This document shows positions 1-12,600 of a stretch of DNA of 64,000 nt, in pieces (position 1 is the stretch's first letter; each line of letters opens with the position of its first letter). The notes below the pieces were generated by a model. The model was not told the origin of the DNA. It saw only the letters and a list, made by a program, of their open reading frames with translations, and did no database searches. Origin of the DNA: Bimastos eiseni (Eukaryota; Annelida; Clitellata; Crassiclitellata; Lumbricidae); contig OY365810.1 in assembly GCA_959347315.1 (NCBI GenBank), positions 15,990,500-16,054,499 on the forward strand, read 5' to 3'. The translations under genes and the position numbers were made by a program.

Positions 1-545
1 ATATATATATATATATATATGTATATATTTGCAACTTAACTATATGATTCTGTCAAAATTAGGACAGCCTGCAGAATTTCCAAGAGCCTTATGATTGACC
101 TACAAACTTAAAAATAACAATTCAGCATCTTGACAACATTTCCTAAGTGATAAGTTACATGGATAGGCAGTTTTAGGTGTTGCATTCTGCATTTTGAATT
201 CAGAAGTGAAAGTGAACATATAGTTGCCTCTCTCTTGTCTGCCAGTGTTTTATTTTTACTTGCATACACCTACATGTGGTGCTATTAATAGCTGAGATAT
301 ATTTACTATGTAATTGGTTGTGCTTTCTCTGTCAACATATATAAATGATTGTGGTGAATGCAAGATGGTGAAACACAGGCTCACATCAAATGTTCCAATG
401 CATGTGTAAGACGCCCATGTGGATCATGTTCCCATGATCAGATATATGATCAGTATATATATATGTATATATATACATATGTATGTATGTATGTATGTAT
501 ACATATATGTATATAACTATATATATGTGTATATATATGTATGTA
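1..545. repeat. AT-rich simple repeats at the window start
   Basis: An (AT)n tract opens the window at 1-20, and alternating TATATGTA/GTAT repeats run from about 451 to 545. No gene is seen between them or up to about 1,200; the short ORF read from these repeats is compositional. Confidence 0.8.
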
Positions 546-1208
546 TCTGTGTCTGACTTAGTGCATGGAATTTCCTCTGGTTCTGAGGTTAGACGAGTCA
601 GATAGTGCAGTCTGTAGGTCACTTAGTGTTTGTCTTATCTATTTCACTTGATAGAAGGTAAGTTGTTCCGCTTGAAAATCGTAGTCCATGCTGTGGATTT
701 GCGTTCCATGCTTCTTCACTTCTTGGGCAATGCTGTGCTCATTGTGTTTCCATGATCTTGCCACCTGGTTGACCTAGATTTACACTCGAACTCTTGATTT
801 CAATTCAGTTGACTGTTTTGCGGATTAGAAATTTATGCTTCACATGATATCTAGTGCACTGACTTCATGCTTCATTTGAGTTACACTTGCAACATGTACA
901 CAGAGTCTCTACAGATGCCAATGCTATATCAAGGAGGATGGAAAAAGACCAACTTCTGTAGGTAGCAAAGAATCTACTGTGTGACTTTTATGTTGTTGGG
1001 TCCTTTGGCTTCATTACTGACAGAGAATGGTCTCATGTTTTCTTGATAAATTTTTGATGAGGTGCATGGCTGACCTGATGAACCCACAAAGAAACCGTTG
1101 CCAGGTTTTCTGATTAGATGATGACAGTTGTTTGCCTAGAAGCTTCAATATTTCAGATCCTGACAAAGTATGGATAAGGTATGATGAATGTCTGCACTTT
1201 GGACTCCA

Positions 1209-1830
1209 ACCTAACACCAAACACCAAACAACCTAACACCAAACAACCTAACACCAAAACCTAACACCTAACAACCTAACACCAAAACCTAACACCAAAC
1301 AACCTAACACCAAAACCTAACATCAAACACCAAACAAATTAACACCAAAACCTAACACCAAACAACCTAACACCAAAACCTAACACCAAACACCAAACAA
1401 CCTAACACCAAAACCTAACATCAAACAATAAACAACCTAACACCAAAACCTAACATCAAACAATAAACAACCTAACACCAAAACCTAACACCAAACACCA
1501 AACAACCTAACACCAAAACCTAACACCAAAGAACCTAACACCAAAACCTAACATCAAACAATAAACAACCTAACACCAAAACCTAACACCAAACAACCTA
1601 ACACCAAAACCTAACACCAAACAACCTAACACCAAAACCTAACATCAAACAATAAACAACCTAACACCAAAACCTAACACCAAACAACCTAACACCAAAA
1701 CCTAACACCAAACAACCTAACACCAAAACCTAACATCAAACAATAAACAACCTAACACCAAACAACCAAACACCAAAACCTAATACCAAACACCAAACAA
1801 CCTAACACCACAACCTAACACTCACATGTA
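1209..1830. repeat. Minisatellite built on CCTAACACCAAAA
   Basis: About 620 bp of imperfect tandem repeats of CCTAACACCAAAACCTAACA-type units, with variants such as ATCAAACAATAAACAA inserted at intervals. Units recur every 14 to 28 bp and the strand is strongly C/A-biased with almost no G. It superficially resembles CCTAAC telomere sequence, but the true hexamer never runs in tandem. Confidence 0.9.
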
Positions 1831-1905
1831 CTGCTGCTGCTGCTGATGACGATGATGATGATGACGACGACGACGACCATGATGTTGACGACGATGATGA
1901 TGATT
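1831..1905. repeat. CTG/GAT/GAC trinucleotide tract
   Basis: A compound trinucleotide tract follows directly after the minisatellite: CTG repeats, then GAT, GAC and GAT runs. There is no long ORF around it, so it is not evidently part of a coding exon. Confidence 0.85.
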
Positions 1906-1975
1906 TTCAGTTCCATTATGTTCAGTGACACTCTGACCAGTCTGATAAACTAATCTGTGCAGTTCTCATTCACAT

Positions 1976-2770
1976 ATGCAAAGTTCTGTTTCAATGGTTT
2001 TGACCATGAATCCAGACAAGTCTGAGGCAATTTTGTTCAGTTCATACCAATGCCTGCGTTCTGTCCCTTTGATTTCTAGCTTGAACATTGCAGGCCGTGT
2101 CAATTTCAGATATTGTCAAAACGCTATGACAGTAAGCAGACATGCCGACCACCGCACATGACAAGCCTTTGTAAATCTAGTTTCTATCACATCAGGGCAA
2201 TACATCAAATCAGGTCTGCTCTGACTAAGAATATATTGAAACCATAGCCTGTTCACTTGTCTCCTCTAGCTTCGATTATGCTAATTCACTGTTTGTCTGC
2301 CTCTCAGACCTTGAACCTCAAAAGGCTGCGGCACATCCAAAACACCTTGGCTCACCTAGTGCTGCCTGTCCAACTTCGAATTTGTTCCACACTCCTAGTT
2401 GACTCCTGTTGGATTCAGGACAAAATCAGGTTGGCTTGTTTGACCTACAGTGCCCTTAGCACAGTACACCTACCTATATTCATGCTCTACTAACTCTTAT
2501 TTGACCTACAAAGTCCTCAACACCAATACAATGCTCTGCTAACTCCTTACATCCCTCCTCATTGCCTGAGATCATCAAGTACAGGTCTTTTTAGCTGTGC
2601 CTCTGGTCCTGTTACTCCTTCTTTGTTGTTTAAATTCACTTCCTTCCTCAAAAAATGACTCAGAACTCATTATATCTCCCTGGCTTTCAGTGACTTGCAA
2701 ATATAAGCGCATCTTCACATTTTCGTGTGACCTCTTGTGCATTGCAAATTTAATAAATAAATAAATAACG
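1976..2770 (+). mobile_element. Decayed non-LTR retrotransposon 3' end (reverse transcriptase C-terminus)
   Basis: Frame-shifted pieces read like the end of a LINE reverse transcriptase of the CR1/L2-like group. There is MNPDKSEAILF near 2,005, an LDYANSL-like stretch near 2,270, a K-LQ-QNTLA-like stretch near 2,320, and TYKVLNT near 2,505. The 3' end has an (AATA)n tail at about 2,750-2,770, as expected of target-primed insertions. Many stops make it a dead copy. A second, shorter fragment of the same family lies at 35,940-36,850. Family assignment is from remembered motifs and needs a Repbase-type search. Confidence 0.6.
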
Positions 2771-3128
2771 ATGAAGATGATAATTATCCAAGAACTTCAG
2801 TTGAGCCATTGTAATAATACTCAAGGCATTGTTGATGGTTGCTACTAAGCAAGGTCATTGTTCACACCAAAGTCAAGAGTCAGACTGTTAGAAAACCTAG
2901 AAGAAAAAGAAGACATGGAAACCAGAAAATAACGAGTTCAGCTGTTCAAAAGTAATTCACATGTTCGAAAGATGGCAGGAAATCAGGTATATGACAGCAA
3001 ACACCTTGGTATTCAATCCCATGCCACAGCTATTTATGTGCAGCCTTCGATAAGGCTACTGATTGACCAAACAATTTGCATCCTTACTACTGTCAGAGAT
3101 TGTATTGATTTGGTGGCTAGTGGCTATC

Positions 3129-3245
3129 AGTGCTGTATGCAAAACATAAAATTCAAGGCCAAGATAAGACTAGGCATTGGTGTACTGAGACATTTATCAA
3201 GACAGAGAGAGACGACAATAGGCAAATGGAGACCAAGGTATGACA
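3129..3245. repeat. Dispersed repeat related to 29,945-30,020
   Basis: The sequence CAGTGCTGTATGCAAAACAT followed by AARTTCAAGRCCAAGAYRAGAC recurs at about 29,949 in the same orientation. It probably marks one end of a short non-autonomous DNA transposon, but no matching opposite end was found. Confidence 0.45.
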
Positions 3246-3289
3246 CATGGTCTTTTAGGCTTTTACATGAAGTCCAATTGTGAGGAATA

Positions 3290-4690
3290 TTAAGCTACTG
3301 CTGGCTAGTTCTGTTGAAACACCATTAAGTGCTAAAAACGAAGATCCTCCGACCATGGTGTCATCTAAATGTTCAAGAAGAATTGAGATAACCTTCAAAG
3401 TTTATGCGTGCTCCATTGAACAATAAATGGAATAATTCAGAATTTCGAGGTTTCAAGCACATAAAATAATAAAAATTCAATATTGTAAATACAAACTTCT
3501 TTATGTTTATCGAATTATCCATTTTTATGACACATTTTTGTTGTTGTTCGGTCCAATGGGCTTTTTACACATAAACTAAATGCAATAATAAATCAGTACC
3601 AGGATAGATCTACATGCATGGAAGATACAGCTGTACAATTTACATGATTGCATGTTAAAAAAATACTAATTTAAAAAAATTCTGATGTGATTCCACTTCT
3701 GACTATTGGGATTTGGGTTATTTACATGTGAAAGAAGTAGAGCAGTAACTAGGTCAATCTTGATTGACACATTAATGATGAGAGTATTGTAAAAGTGACT
3801 AGGAAGCCAATGCATCTTGTAGTGAAAATGTTATGCAGGATCAAAGTCTAGAGAATTACAGTGGAAATTGTCTGCCTTTTATATTGTCATGGTGGAACAC
3901 ATATAGATCTGTATCCCTAACAGAATTTCTTTTGGCAAGATTTCCTCTTTGGCTTGAACTACTAATTTATAAGCTTCAGAATAATACATTTTTCAGCATT
4001 TGAGTATCAGTTTAGAAGCTTTTAATTTCTTTTAATCAGCTAGCACTGGGATTCATGTTCTATCAGCTTAAATTTTTTAGTTATCTTTGAGTTTTTGTAT
4101 AGTTGCATTTGTACAGAACCTTGTCTCCAACCAGGTACAATATACATCCATTTGTTTTGCCAATTATTATTCATTTTTCCATTAATACATAATGCCTTTC
4201 ATCCTGGTTAACTTTTGCTGTTTTTGCCATGAATGCCCAGTCTTCATGCTCTATATTTTTCTGCATTTATATCTGACCGTCTATTTTTTGTCTCTGAATA
4301 TTTCCTTCATCGTATTCCTGTGTTGAACTGTTGATGCTGGTGGCTAATGAACGCTAATGCATAGATGAAGGTGACAAAAACCATGTGATCAGTCAGCAGC
4401 TGTTCTTCTCCATCCTCATCCCACCAATATTCCAGTCACCAGACGGACGCCATTGGAAGCAGGACTCAGCTGTTCACCGGAGGAGGACTTCCATTTCTGT
4501 GGCGGATTTTGATGAATGTGGTTCTGTCTAAATAGTTAATGCAGCTCTGAGGGGAATATCCATTTGGATATACTTACTCCAGTTCTTTCCTCCATCTTTG
4601 CTTTGATGCTGTTTTCTCGTGGTTCTGTGCTTGTCCTATTGACCAGTGCCTACAGCAGTAAATTGTTATTTCTAATTTCATTGGCTGTGT
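3290..4690. other. Non-coding stretch, nothing recognised
   Basis: AT-rich DNA with stops in all frames. No exon with good splice signals, RNA gene or transposon end was recognised here. Confidence 0.5.
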
Positions 4691-4767
4691 AGTTCGGCTT
4701 TTAGGACTTTGGAGTCAGTGACTCCAGGCAGCTGGGGTCGGGCGACGTCTGGCCCCCAGGGATCTGC

Positions 4768-4875
4768 GTGTGTGTGCGTGTTTGTGTGTGTGTGTGTGTG
4801 TGAGTATGTGTGTGTATGTATGCATGTACGTATGTGTATTATATGCATCTGTGTGTTTGTGTTTGTGTTTGTTCT
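4768..4875. repeat. TG/TGTA microsatellite
   Basis: GTGTGTGCGTGTTTGTGTG tract with TGTATGTA variants. The ORFs read through it on both strands are low-complexity artefacts. Confidence 0.85.
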
Positions 4876-5069
4876 GGTTGGTTGGCTGCTGAATGACTGC
4901 AACTTATTTTTAAGATTCTAGGTGTCAACATGTACTGGTAAAACTAATTCCTGGAAGCAGCATATGTTGACATTGCTGAACTCTTGCAGACATTGGTTGT
5001 CTGGTGGGAAATCACTGTCATGTGACCTATGTCAGAATAGATGTATATTGTTGGTTTTCCTAATTTAAT

Positions 5070-5901
5070 TAGAGCTGTACCGATTAATCGGCCGGCCGAT
5101 TAATCGGGCCGATAATAGAGATATCGGCAGTATCGGATATCGGCAAGATAATCGGCGCAGATATTAATTTTTGTTTAAATTTTAAAATATTATTTTCAGT
5201 CCATAAATGCAGAATGATGACAGCAACATCACTGGGCCTGTGAAGGACGGCATTTCGTTCCGTTCCCATATCGTGTCGTCGAGCCAGTGGCTTCTTGAGA
5301 CCAGTGGTGAGACCACCCAATGTGCTAGTATAGACCGTGATAACATGTCAACATAGGTGTTGTGCAGAGTGAGTCATAGTGCCTGCTTGAAGGCCAAGGA
5401 ATGGCTGGCCAATTCAAGTCAAAGACGGCTGGCCAATTCAACAGAGAAACCATGAATATACATGTGGAGGCATGCCTAATGAATACATGCTTGCTGCCAA
5501 TCAGATCTCCCCAAGACATTTCAGTTGCCTGAGACTAGTTGGGTGGCTGTGAATTGGCCAGCCGTTCCTTGGCCATTAATTACCCTGGGCACAGTTCGAC
5601 TGTGACTGTGGGCGGTTTGTCTAATCTGTTTTGCCTGCCTAGGATAAGTCCCCAACTACATGCATACGTCTCCTACATAGCAAGTGTTTGCTCGTATCAA
5701 ACAAGTATCAAACAAGCTCGTATCAAGATAGGTCTATCTTTTGGAACCGGACATCTTGGGAAACACAATGAAATAATCGGCAAAATAATCGGCAAAATAA
5801 TCGACTAAATAGACTAAATAGTCGGCTAAAACATCGGGTATCGGCAAATGAATAATCGGCAATAATCGGTATTGGCAAAAGGTGATATCGGTACAGCTCT
5901 A
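5070..5901. mobile_element. Non-autonomous hAT-type DNA transposon, copy 1
   Basis: An 832-bp element with terminal inverted repeats beginning TAGAGCTGTACCGAT and ending ATCGGTACAGCTCTA. It is flanked by a perfect 8-bp target-site duplication, AATTTAAT (5,062-5,069 and 5,902-5,909). The 8-bp duplication and the TAGAG start are hallmarks of the hAT superfamily. Subterminal regions are dense in AATCGGC/GCCGATT motifs, typical of transposase-binding arrays. No transposase ORF is present. A related copy in opposite orientation lies at 36,013-36,749. An internal inverted repeat of 25 bp (5,392-5,416 against 5,550-5,574, one mismatch) is not seen in the second copy. Confidence 0.85.
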
Positions 5902-6509
5902 AATTTAATGCATTTTTCTAATCTAATCCAATCGGTTCTAATGACTTATTGATTGTCATTATCGTGATGCTCAATGCATAATAATGATATCTGCCTGGAC
6001 ACAATTCACATATTTTGGACTGTGTTTCCTCCTCCCCATAATGGTAGACCTTGGTATCATCTTGCCACAAGGACACTCCACTTTACATTACCCCAAAGAT
6101 GATCATTTTATCTTGCGAGTCATCTATAAGAATTCCTTTTGACTTAAATGACTCATGTCGGAGCTAACAAATGATCTACTTAGGAAGTTAGGATATTTTC
6201 TGTTCCAATTTGTATTTGTGACAACTTGCATGTAACAAATAAATGAATACTGATTGATTGATCCATGTGAAAATATTGTTTACATTTCGAATACATTTGA
6301 GAAGTCTGGTCTCCAGTAGGTCAAGATCTTGGGAATGAAATCTGTTTGTCAAATTGCTCTTCCTTTTCATAAAACTGTGGTCATTTAATTCTTATTTTGT
6401 GTATATATTTCGTGTATAATCAAGAATTTCATTAAGCAAGCTTTTAGCAAAACTGCATTTGCGTGTTGAGCATGATTGTTCTGCATGGATGGTTTCTGTG
6501 TTGAAATAG

Positions 6510-6616
6510 CACGGCAGAGCGAGGATGAGCGTCAGATGTCCGATGAGTCGCGACACATTCGACAGCTGGAGCAGTTGCTGGAACAGAAGGATAACGAGAT
6601 GGGTAAACTCCGATAC
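6510..6616 (+). CDS. ERC: ERC exon 1 (of those visible)
   Basis: Acceptor AAATAG ends at 6509 and donor GTGAGT starts at 6617. It enters with two codon bases, so one base comes from an unseen upstream exon, and it leaves in phase 0. It encodes a coiled-coil stretch containing IRQLEQLLEQKDNEM, matching the N-terminal third of the ERC coiled coil. Confidence 0.8.
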
Positions 6617-9600
6617 GTGAGTGGAATCTTTATGCGTTGCATTTCCTTTGTCTCTGTGGCAGGGCATGTATGCATTGTGTTGAATGCATTGCATGGTTTA
6701 AGTATGATTATAGGTTGAGTGGCCTCTGGTAGTAACACTGGACTGTCTTCAATCAATGAATCAATCCCTTCAAGATATCTACTCAGAGGCACTCAATCAA
6801 GGACCACATTCAGTTCGATCTTTGCAACCAGAATAGAAAGGTTTTAGCAGTTTACTCTAATTATTAAATTGTTAGAAAAACAAGGTATATCAAAGAGTTC
6901 CAAGAAAATAACTTATAGAAATATAATGATTTCAGATTATTCCTCTGTTGTAAGAATTTTTCAGCTAGTTGTATACTATTTTCACACAGATCAATAGGTT
7001 ATGCTGATGGAGCAATGATGTCATCTACCATTGAATGTCTTTGGAGATATGTAGATGTCACTTGCTATAGAATGCAGGTGTGATGCTCTTGGATTCAGTT
7101 AGAAATGTAGAATTACATAACACTGAGAATGACTTTGCCACATGTGACAGTTAATCTTCTGCTTGTCTGGTCTTGTGATGAAAATAATTTGACCACTTTA
7201 CAGCCACAATACAAGATCAACGTAAGTGACTCATAATAGGCGAGTGCATCAGGACCTTGTAACTTTGCATCTCGGTGTATAAATGTCTGAAACACTGTGC
7301 ACTATGCAACCTAATGGATTCCGAGTGTGATCGTCAAAGTCCGCTGATGTGTTCGTGCCAGTGACCTTGACTGAAACGAGTGAGTAGTCCTTTCTGGTCT
7401 TTGGTCCCTGTGCCTGGAACAGTTTTCCTGCACCTATTGATGTAACTCATAACCTAAACATGTTTTTCTTTAAAATAGTTTATGATGCACTTGTTACGTG
7501 GCTCAGAGCATCTGTGACAGTCTGAGTGAAGGAAGCATCCTAAAAGTAGCCAGTTGCTGCTGATGACATTGTAGAATTTGCCATGATTGTAGTTAGTCAA
7601 TATTTATTTAAGCTAAAGAGTATTTTTTTGATGCAGGATACACAACTGCAGAATCTTCAGAAGGAGCTGCAGTCAGCAAAGGACGAACTGTCTCGACTGA
7701 ATGAGGAGAACGTCACAAGCCACGAAAGTATTGAAACTATGAAGAGCCAAGACAAGGTTCTCAAGGACAAGGTACCAGAACATGCATCATAGGGCTATAA
7801 ATAAATGCTGAAGTCCTGTTGTTCTCCTCTATGCCATGCCTTACATTATGTGGAAATGTCATGTTTAGCATTATTGGCACTAACATTAATCAATGCTATA
7901 CTGATCTAATTTCTCGTGCAGCTTGTTCATGGATAGCATGTTGTACTGTCTTGTTGTCAAGGAAGCTATATTCAGAAATTGAAGTGTACAGTTTAGAGAG
8001 AATTTAGTGACATTCCCAACCAGACAGTCTCTTATAGACAAAGACCAGTCTGTTATTACAACCCCAAACTCTGGAGACTCTGTTGCAAGACAGAATCTGC
8101 CATTTTCTCGTTTACTTCCATGGTGGGCATGGGATACGTGGAACATGCACTGGAATTTGGGAAGCAAAGATTGTTAAAATATCCTGGACCTGCTTCCAAT
8201 TTCCCTGTGAAAAGTGAAATCAAGCAAACTTCTCCTTACTTGCTTGTAACTCCACTTATCGTAGGATTATTAGTTTTTTACTATAAATTATTTGATGTAA
8301 TAATGCTTCAGTGTATGAGATATCTTCTTTACCATTGCTAAATAGGAAATGTTGTTCAGATCTACATAGTGAATGAAAAGGGGTTCATAATCTTGCTATA
8401 CTTTTAACAGCTTGAAAGTACAAAGATAGACTTGTCACGAAAGGAGGCAGAGAACGGAGCCTTGCATACACAGATCGAAACGCTACAGAGGCATTGGGAG
8501 GACCACGAGAGACACATCACCGTTCTACGGGATCAGATCAGTACAAAAGAAGAACAGGGAACAATGCTTCAGGCTGATGTAAGTGTTTTTATCAGACCAG
8601 AGCGGTCTATTGGGCATCTTGCCCAGAATTCTAAACTTGATAACAGTCATGTAAATGGTGATACAACATTAGGTATTGTAGATCCTGACTTTTAGATCAT
8701 GCATTTTCATCCATTCAGAGCATTTATTTAGAGCTTCTCCAGAATGGATACTCAGCATAAAACAAGAATGATCTGTAGTCCTATATGAATCCTGCTGACA
8801 GGATTTCTGAATTTACTAAGTGAAATTCTTGCAACTTGGTGTATTAACAGATATGCTCATGTATATGTATGAGGCTGTTTAACTAACTTCTGACCAACAA
8901 TTTGCTTACATTTGTGATTAAAGTCTGTTTAACCCAGCCTGATCTACTGAAGGGTTTCTTTTTGTTGTTGCTGACATTCAAATGACTACTTTTCATGATC
9001 CTGTTTGATCTCTTTTGAAATTGTTGTCAAGTGGACTCTATAAATTATTTTTCCTTCTGTACATTTGATTTAATTATAATTAACTCTTTGAGAATCGATT
9101 CATAAATGAATGTTATAAACTCCATAATAATGCCATAACAGAACAGACCCGTGAGAGGTTCTGACGTTAAGATTCTGTCTGTAGCTGGACATGCTGAGAG
9201 ACCGTCTGAAGGAAAAGGACGAGACTATCGAGAAGAAGTCGAAGCAGCTGAGCTCCCTTCTGTCCGATAAGAAGAAACTGGAGGAAGAACTGAACGAAGT
9301 GAAAGACCAGCTTGAGGGCAAGAACAGAAAGATCAATTCCTTACAGAGAAAGGTCAGTCACTGAAAACACTTGAACAACTCAACACTTTGCTGTCTTAGT
9401 TGTTTCCGGCTTTGTTAGTGCTATATTTCTTTATTGGTGACAAAACATTTTGCACAAAACATGCATTTACATTTTTGTTGCATGTTTATATGTTTGAAGT
9501 TGCAGAATATGGAGGTAGAGGAGGAGAAAGAGGGGGTGGAAAATGAGGTATAGGGAGACATAGGTGGACAGCCTTTAAAAATTTGTTTTTAGCCATCTGA

Positions 9601-12600
9601 AGGCGGGCTACCTTCTAGTAATAATCATATTGTTGCGATACAATGTTCTAAATTTGTCATTATAAATCTTTAGTTAGTTGTCAAGTTCTGATTTTGAATT
9701 CTTCGGTTGGTTTTGTGATATTTTGGATGTAGACAGAAAATCTGGAGGATCTCGTGAAGGAGAAGGAAGCTATTGTTTCATCGACTAAGGCAAAACTTGC
9801 TTCTCTTCAGGCTGACCACAACACATCCGGCAGTGCCTTGTCCAGTCTAGAGGAACTGCTTTTGGACAAGGACAGGCAAATTGAAAGGTATTTGCCATCT
9901 GAATGTAGATGCATTTGTGTCACTGCATTGGACCCAGTGATTCAGAACTTCTACAAGTTGAAGACTGTTGCTGTAAACCTGTAAAAGAGCATTTTTTTAC
10001 CATGAAACTGGCGATTTGGAACATGCAGACCAAAATTCGGACCATGCAATTCAGCATTTGGCAGAACCAGCTATAAGAAAATATGACTGTGAAAATTACT
10101 TTGACACCTCATATTAGGAATCTATTGCAGTGCAGATCTCTGGATTGATGTTTGCACGCAAAGCAGACTGTGAATTACAGCCTATGGCTAATACTAATGA
10201 ACTCTATCTTGTTAGACATAAGGTGTTCCTAAAATCATGAACCTGCAGATTTTTCAAAGACTGAAGTGGGAATCTAAGCAAAATTTTTGGACACTTAACA
10301 GTATGTCTGCATGTATATTGTACATATCTGTGTGTGCGTGCGTGCGTGCGTGTTGCACTTAATCGTTTATGTATATACATGCTGAAATTGTGGTGCTTAG
10401 AATGGTGAACTCATCATGCACATAGACACACATAGACACACATAGACACACATAGACACACATAGGCACACAGCCCAGCTGATTCCCAGCTGGCATTGAC
10501 AGATTACAGCATGTTCATAGTTCTTCAACTATGTTGTATCAATGATGAGGTAGAAGAACGGTTAAAGTGATCATTGACACAGATGCCTCATCATCCAACA
10601 ATCCTACACAGATGGAAAACAAAATGCATCACCCAGATATCCCTCCAAATGATTGATATAATGTGAAGAGCTGGCACTCATTGTGCACTGTGACCAGTTG
10701 GTGGTATAGCTAGTTTTTCCTTGATTTATATTTCTTGCAGTCCAAATACTGTCTTCATCCTTCCTCCACCACGTTTATAATTATGTTGCTTTACTGTCTA
10801 CTAGTGTTAATGTCACCTCTATTGGAGGACCTCCACCATGTCTATGGTTATGATGCTTTGCTGTCTAGTTACTGTCGCCTCTATTGAAGGACCCGACTAT
10901 ATGGAATGGTTCGAGGTCAACATAACATGCACACAAAAACTGTAGGATATGCTGTGAGTCTTTACATCAAAACATGCTAGAATTGTAGAGATGAAGTTTG
11001 GACAAATCATCTAATGAAATAACATAGAGACAAGAGAATAACCAATGTGGCCACACACATATATACTTATTTGTCTGTGTTTGCACAGTTGTGAGATATT
11101 GGCAGCCTTCAAAAGCAGAATTTCTGTTTATTTACATTGTTCCTGCTTATGTCCATGATTCTATGCTTCAGACGTATTTATGCTTGTGTTTAGTACACTG
11201 TTTTTATATCACTCTTTTTATTGAAGCTGCATGTTAGATATTGTTGCAAGTTAATTTGTTGTGTGTTAATGAGTGTTTAACAGACTCTTCTGTGTTTTTC
11301 AGACTTCGAGAGCAGAGGGAAAGAGCAGATCGGCAATACGAAGAGGAAGTGGAGATTCTGTCCAAAAAGGCTTCAGACCTTAAATCGAAGTTTGAGGATA
11401 TACAGTCTGAACTTGTTGATCGACAGGTAACTGACTAAACTTGTCAGTATTCACATCATCATGCAGTTCTACTAAGGAAATGATGCCCTTGTAGCAGCAT
11501 GGGCTGTGTTGTAGAAATTGTTGTTATAGTTGTTCATTCATTCAGTATGCATAGATACTGAACTGCTTATTTTATTATCTTGTGACATGCGAGTTCGTTA
11601 ATGTTTTGGATTCTTCTCTTCTCCACCGGGTAATCAATAAAAATTACAATTAATTACTGTACCCCTTTGTTAGCTGTTGCTTGTTTATAATTGCTCTTTT
11701 TCTCGAGTTGTCTGCTTAAATGTATTTTTCTTCTGTAAATTGTCTTGAGTTCTGTTTTCTTGTTATCTTACTGATTGTTTCACTGGTTACTACTAGCAAC
11801 AAGAAGTGGAGTTGAAAGAGGAATTGTCGCGATTGAAGTCGGAGCGACTGGCTAAAGAGTCTCTGATAAGTCGACTTGAGTTGGACATCTCTGATAAAGC
11901 AGATGATATATCTCAGCTGCAGAGTCAACTACGAAAGGTAGAAACGTTTTCTTTTAAGGTTGCATGGAAACAGTTACGATTTTATTTTTTATTTATTTAT
12001 TCTGAAATTTGATATCGCCCTTCTTCCAAAACCTTTTGCTCAGAAGTTCACACTTGCTGTTCATCCTCCCTCCATCCTCCAATTGCTTTCAATTGGCTGG
12101 GGCTTCATTTCATTTCTGTTGAAAGCAGTGTTTCAATCGTCTAATAAGAAATGCTGGACATTGAGACTCTGACTGATTATCAAAGTCCAGGAATACGATT
12201 CGAGTTCCAATGTTGTCACTATGTTGCACACAATATGACTACAACCCTTGAAATATTTTAATTTCCTGACCACATAATATTTTTTCAGTCACTTAATTTA
12301 AGAATTGGGGTTTGAATCACCCAACAACAATTGAAACACTAGATAAGAACGCCTTTGAGTAGATTTCTTGAAGAGGCGCTATGTCAAGTTTTCATATCTA
12401 TCAATCAATAATAGAGTATGATACCCTCGTGATTCTGGATTATAACCATGATATCCGTGTGATTCTGGATTATAACCATGAAATCCATGTGATTCTGGAT
12501 TATAACAATGATATCCGTGTGATTCTGGATTATAACCATGAAATCCATGTGATTCTGGATTATAACCATGATATCCGTGTGATTCTGGATTATAACCATG

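Noticed and set aside
1209..1830. Interstitial telomere repeat
   Set aside because: CCTAAC occurs but never as tandem CCCTAA; the unit is CCTAACACCAAAA-like.
2972..3283. 103-codon ORF
   Set aside because: Runs through the dispersed repeat at 3,129-3,245 and shows no conserved motif.
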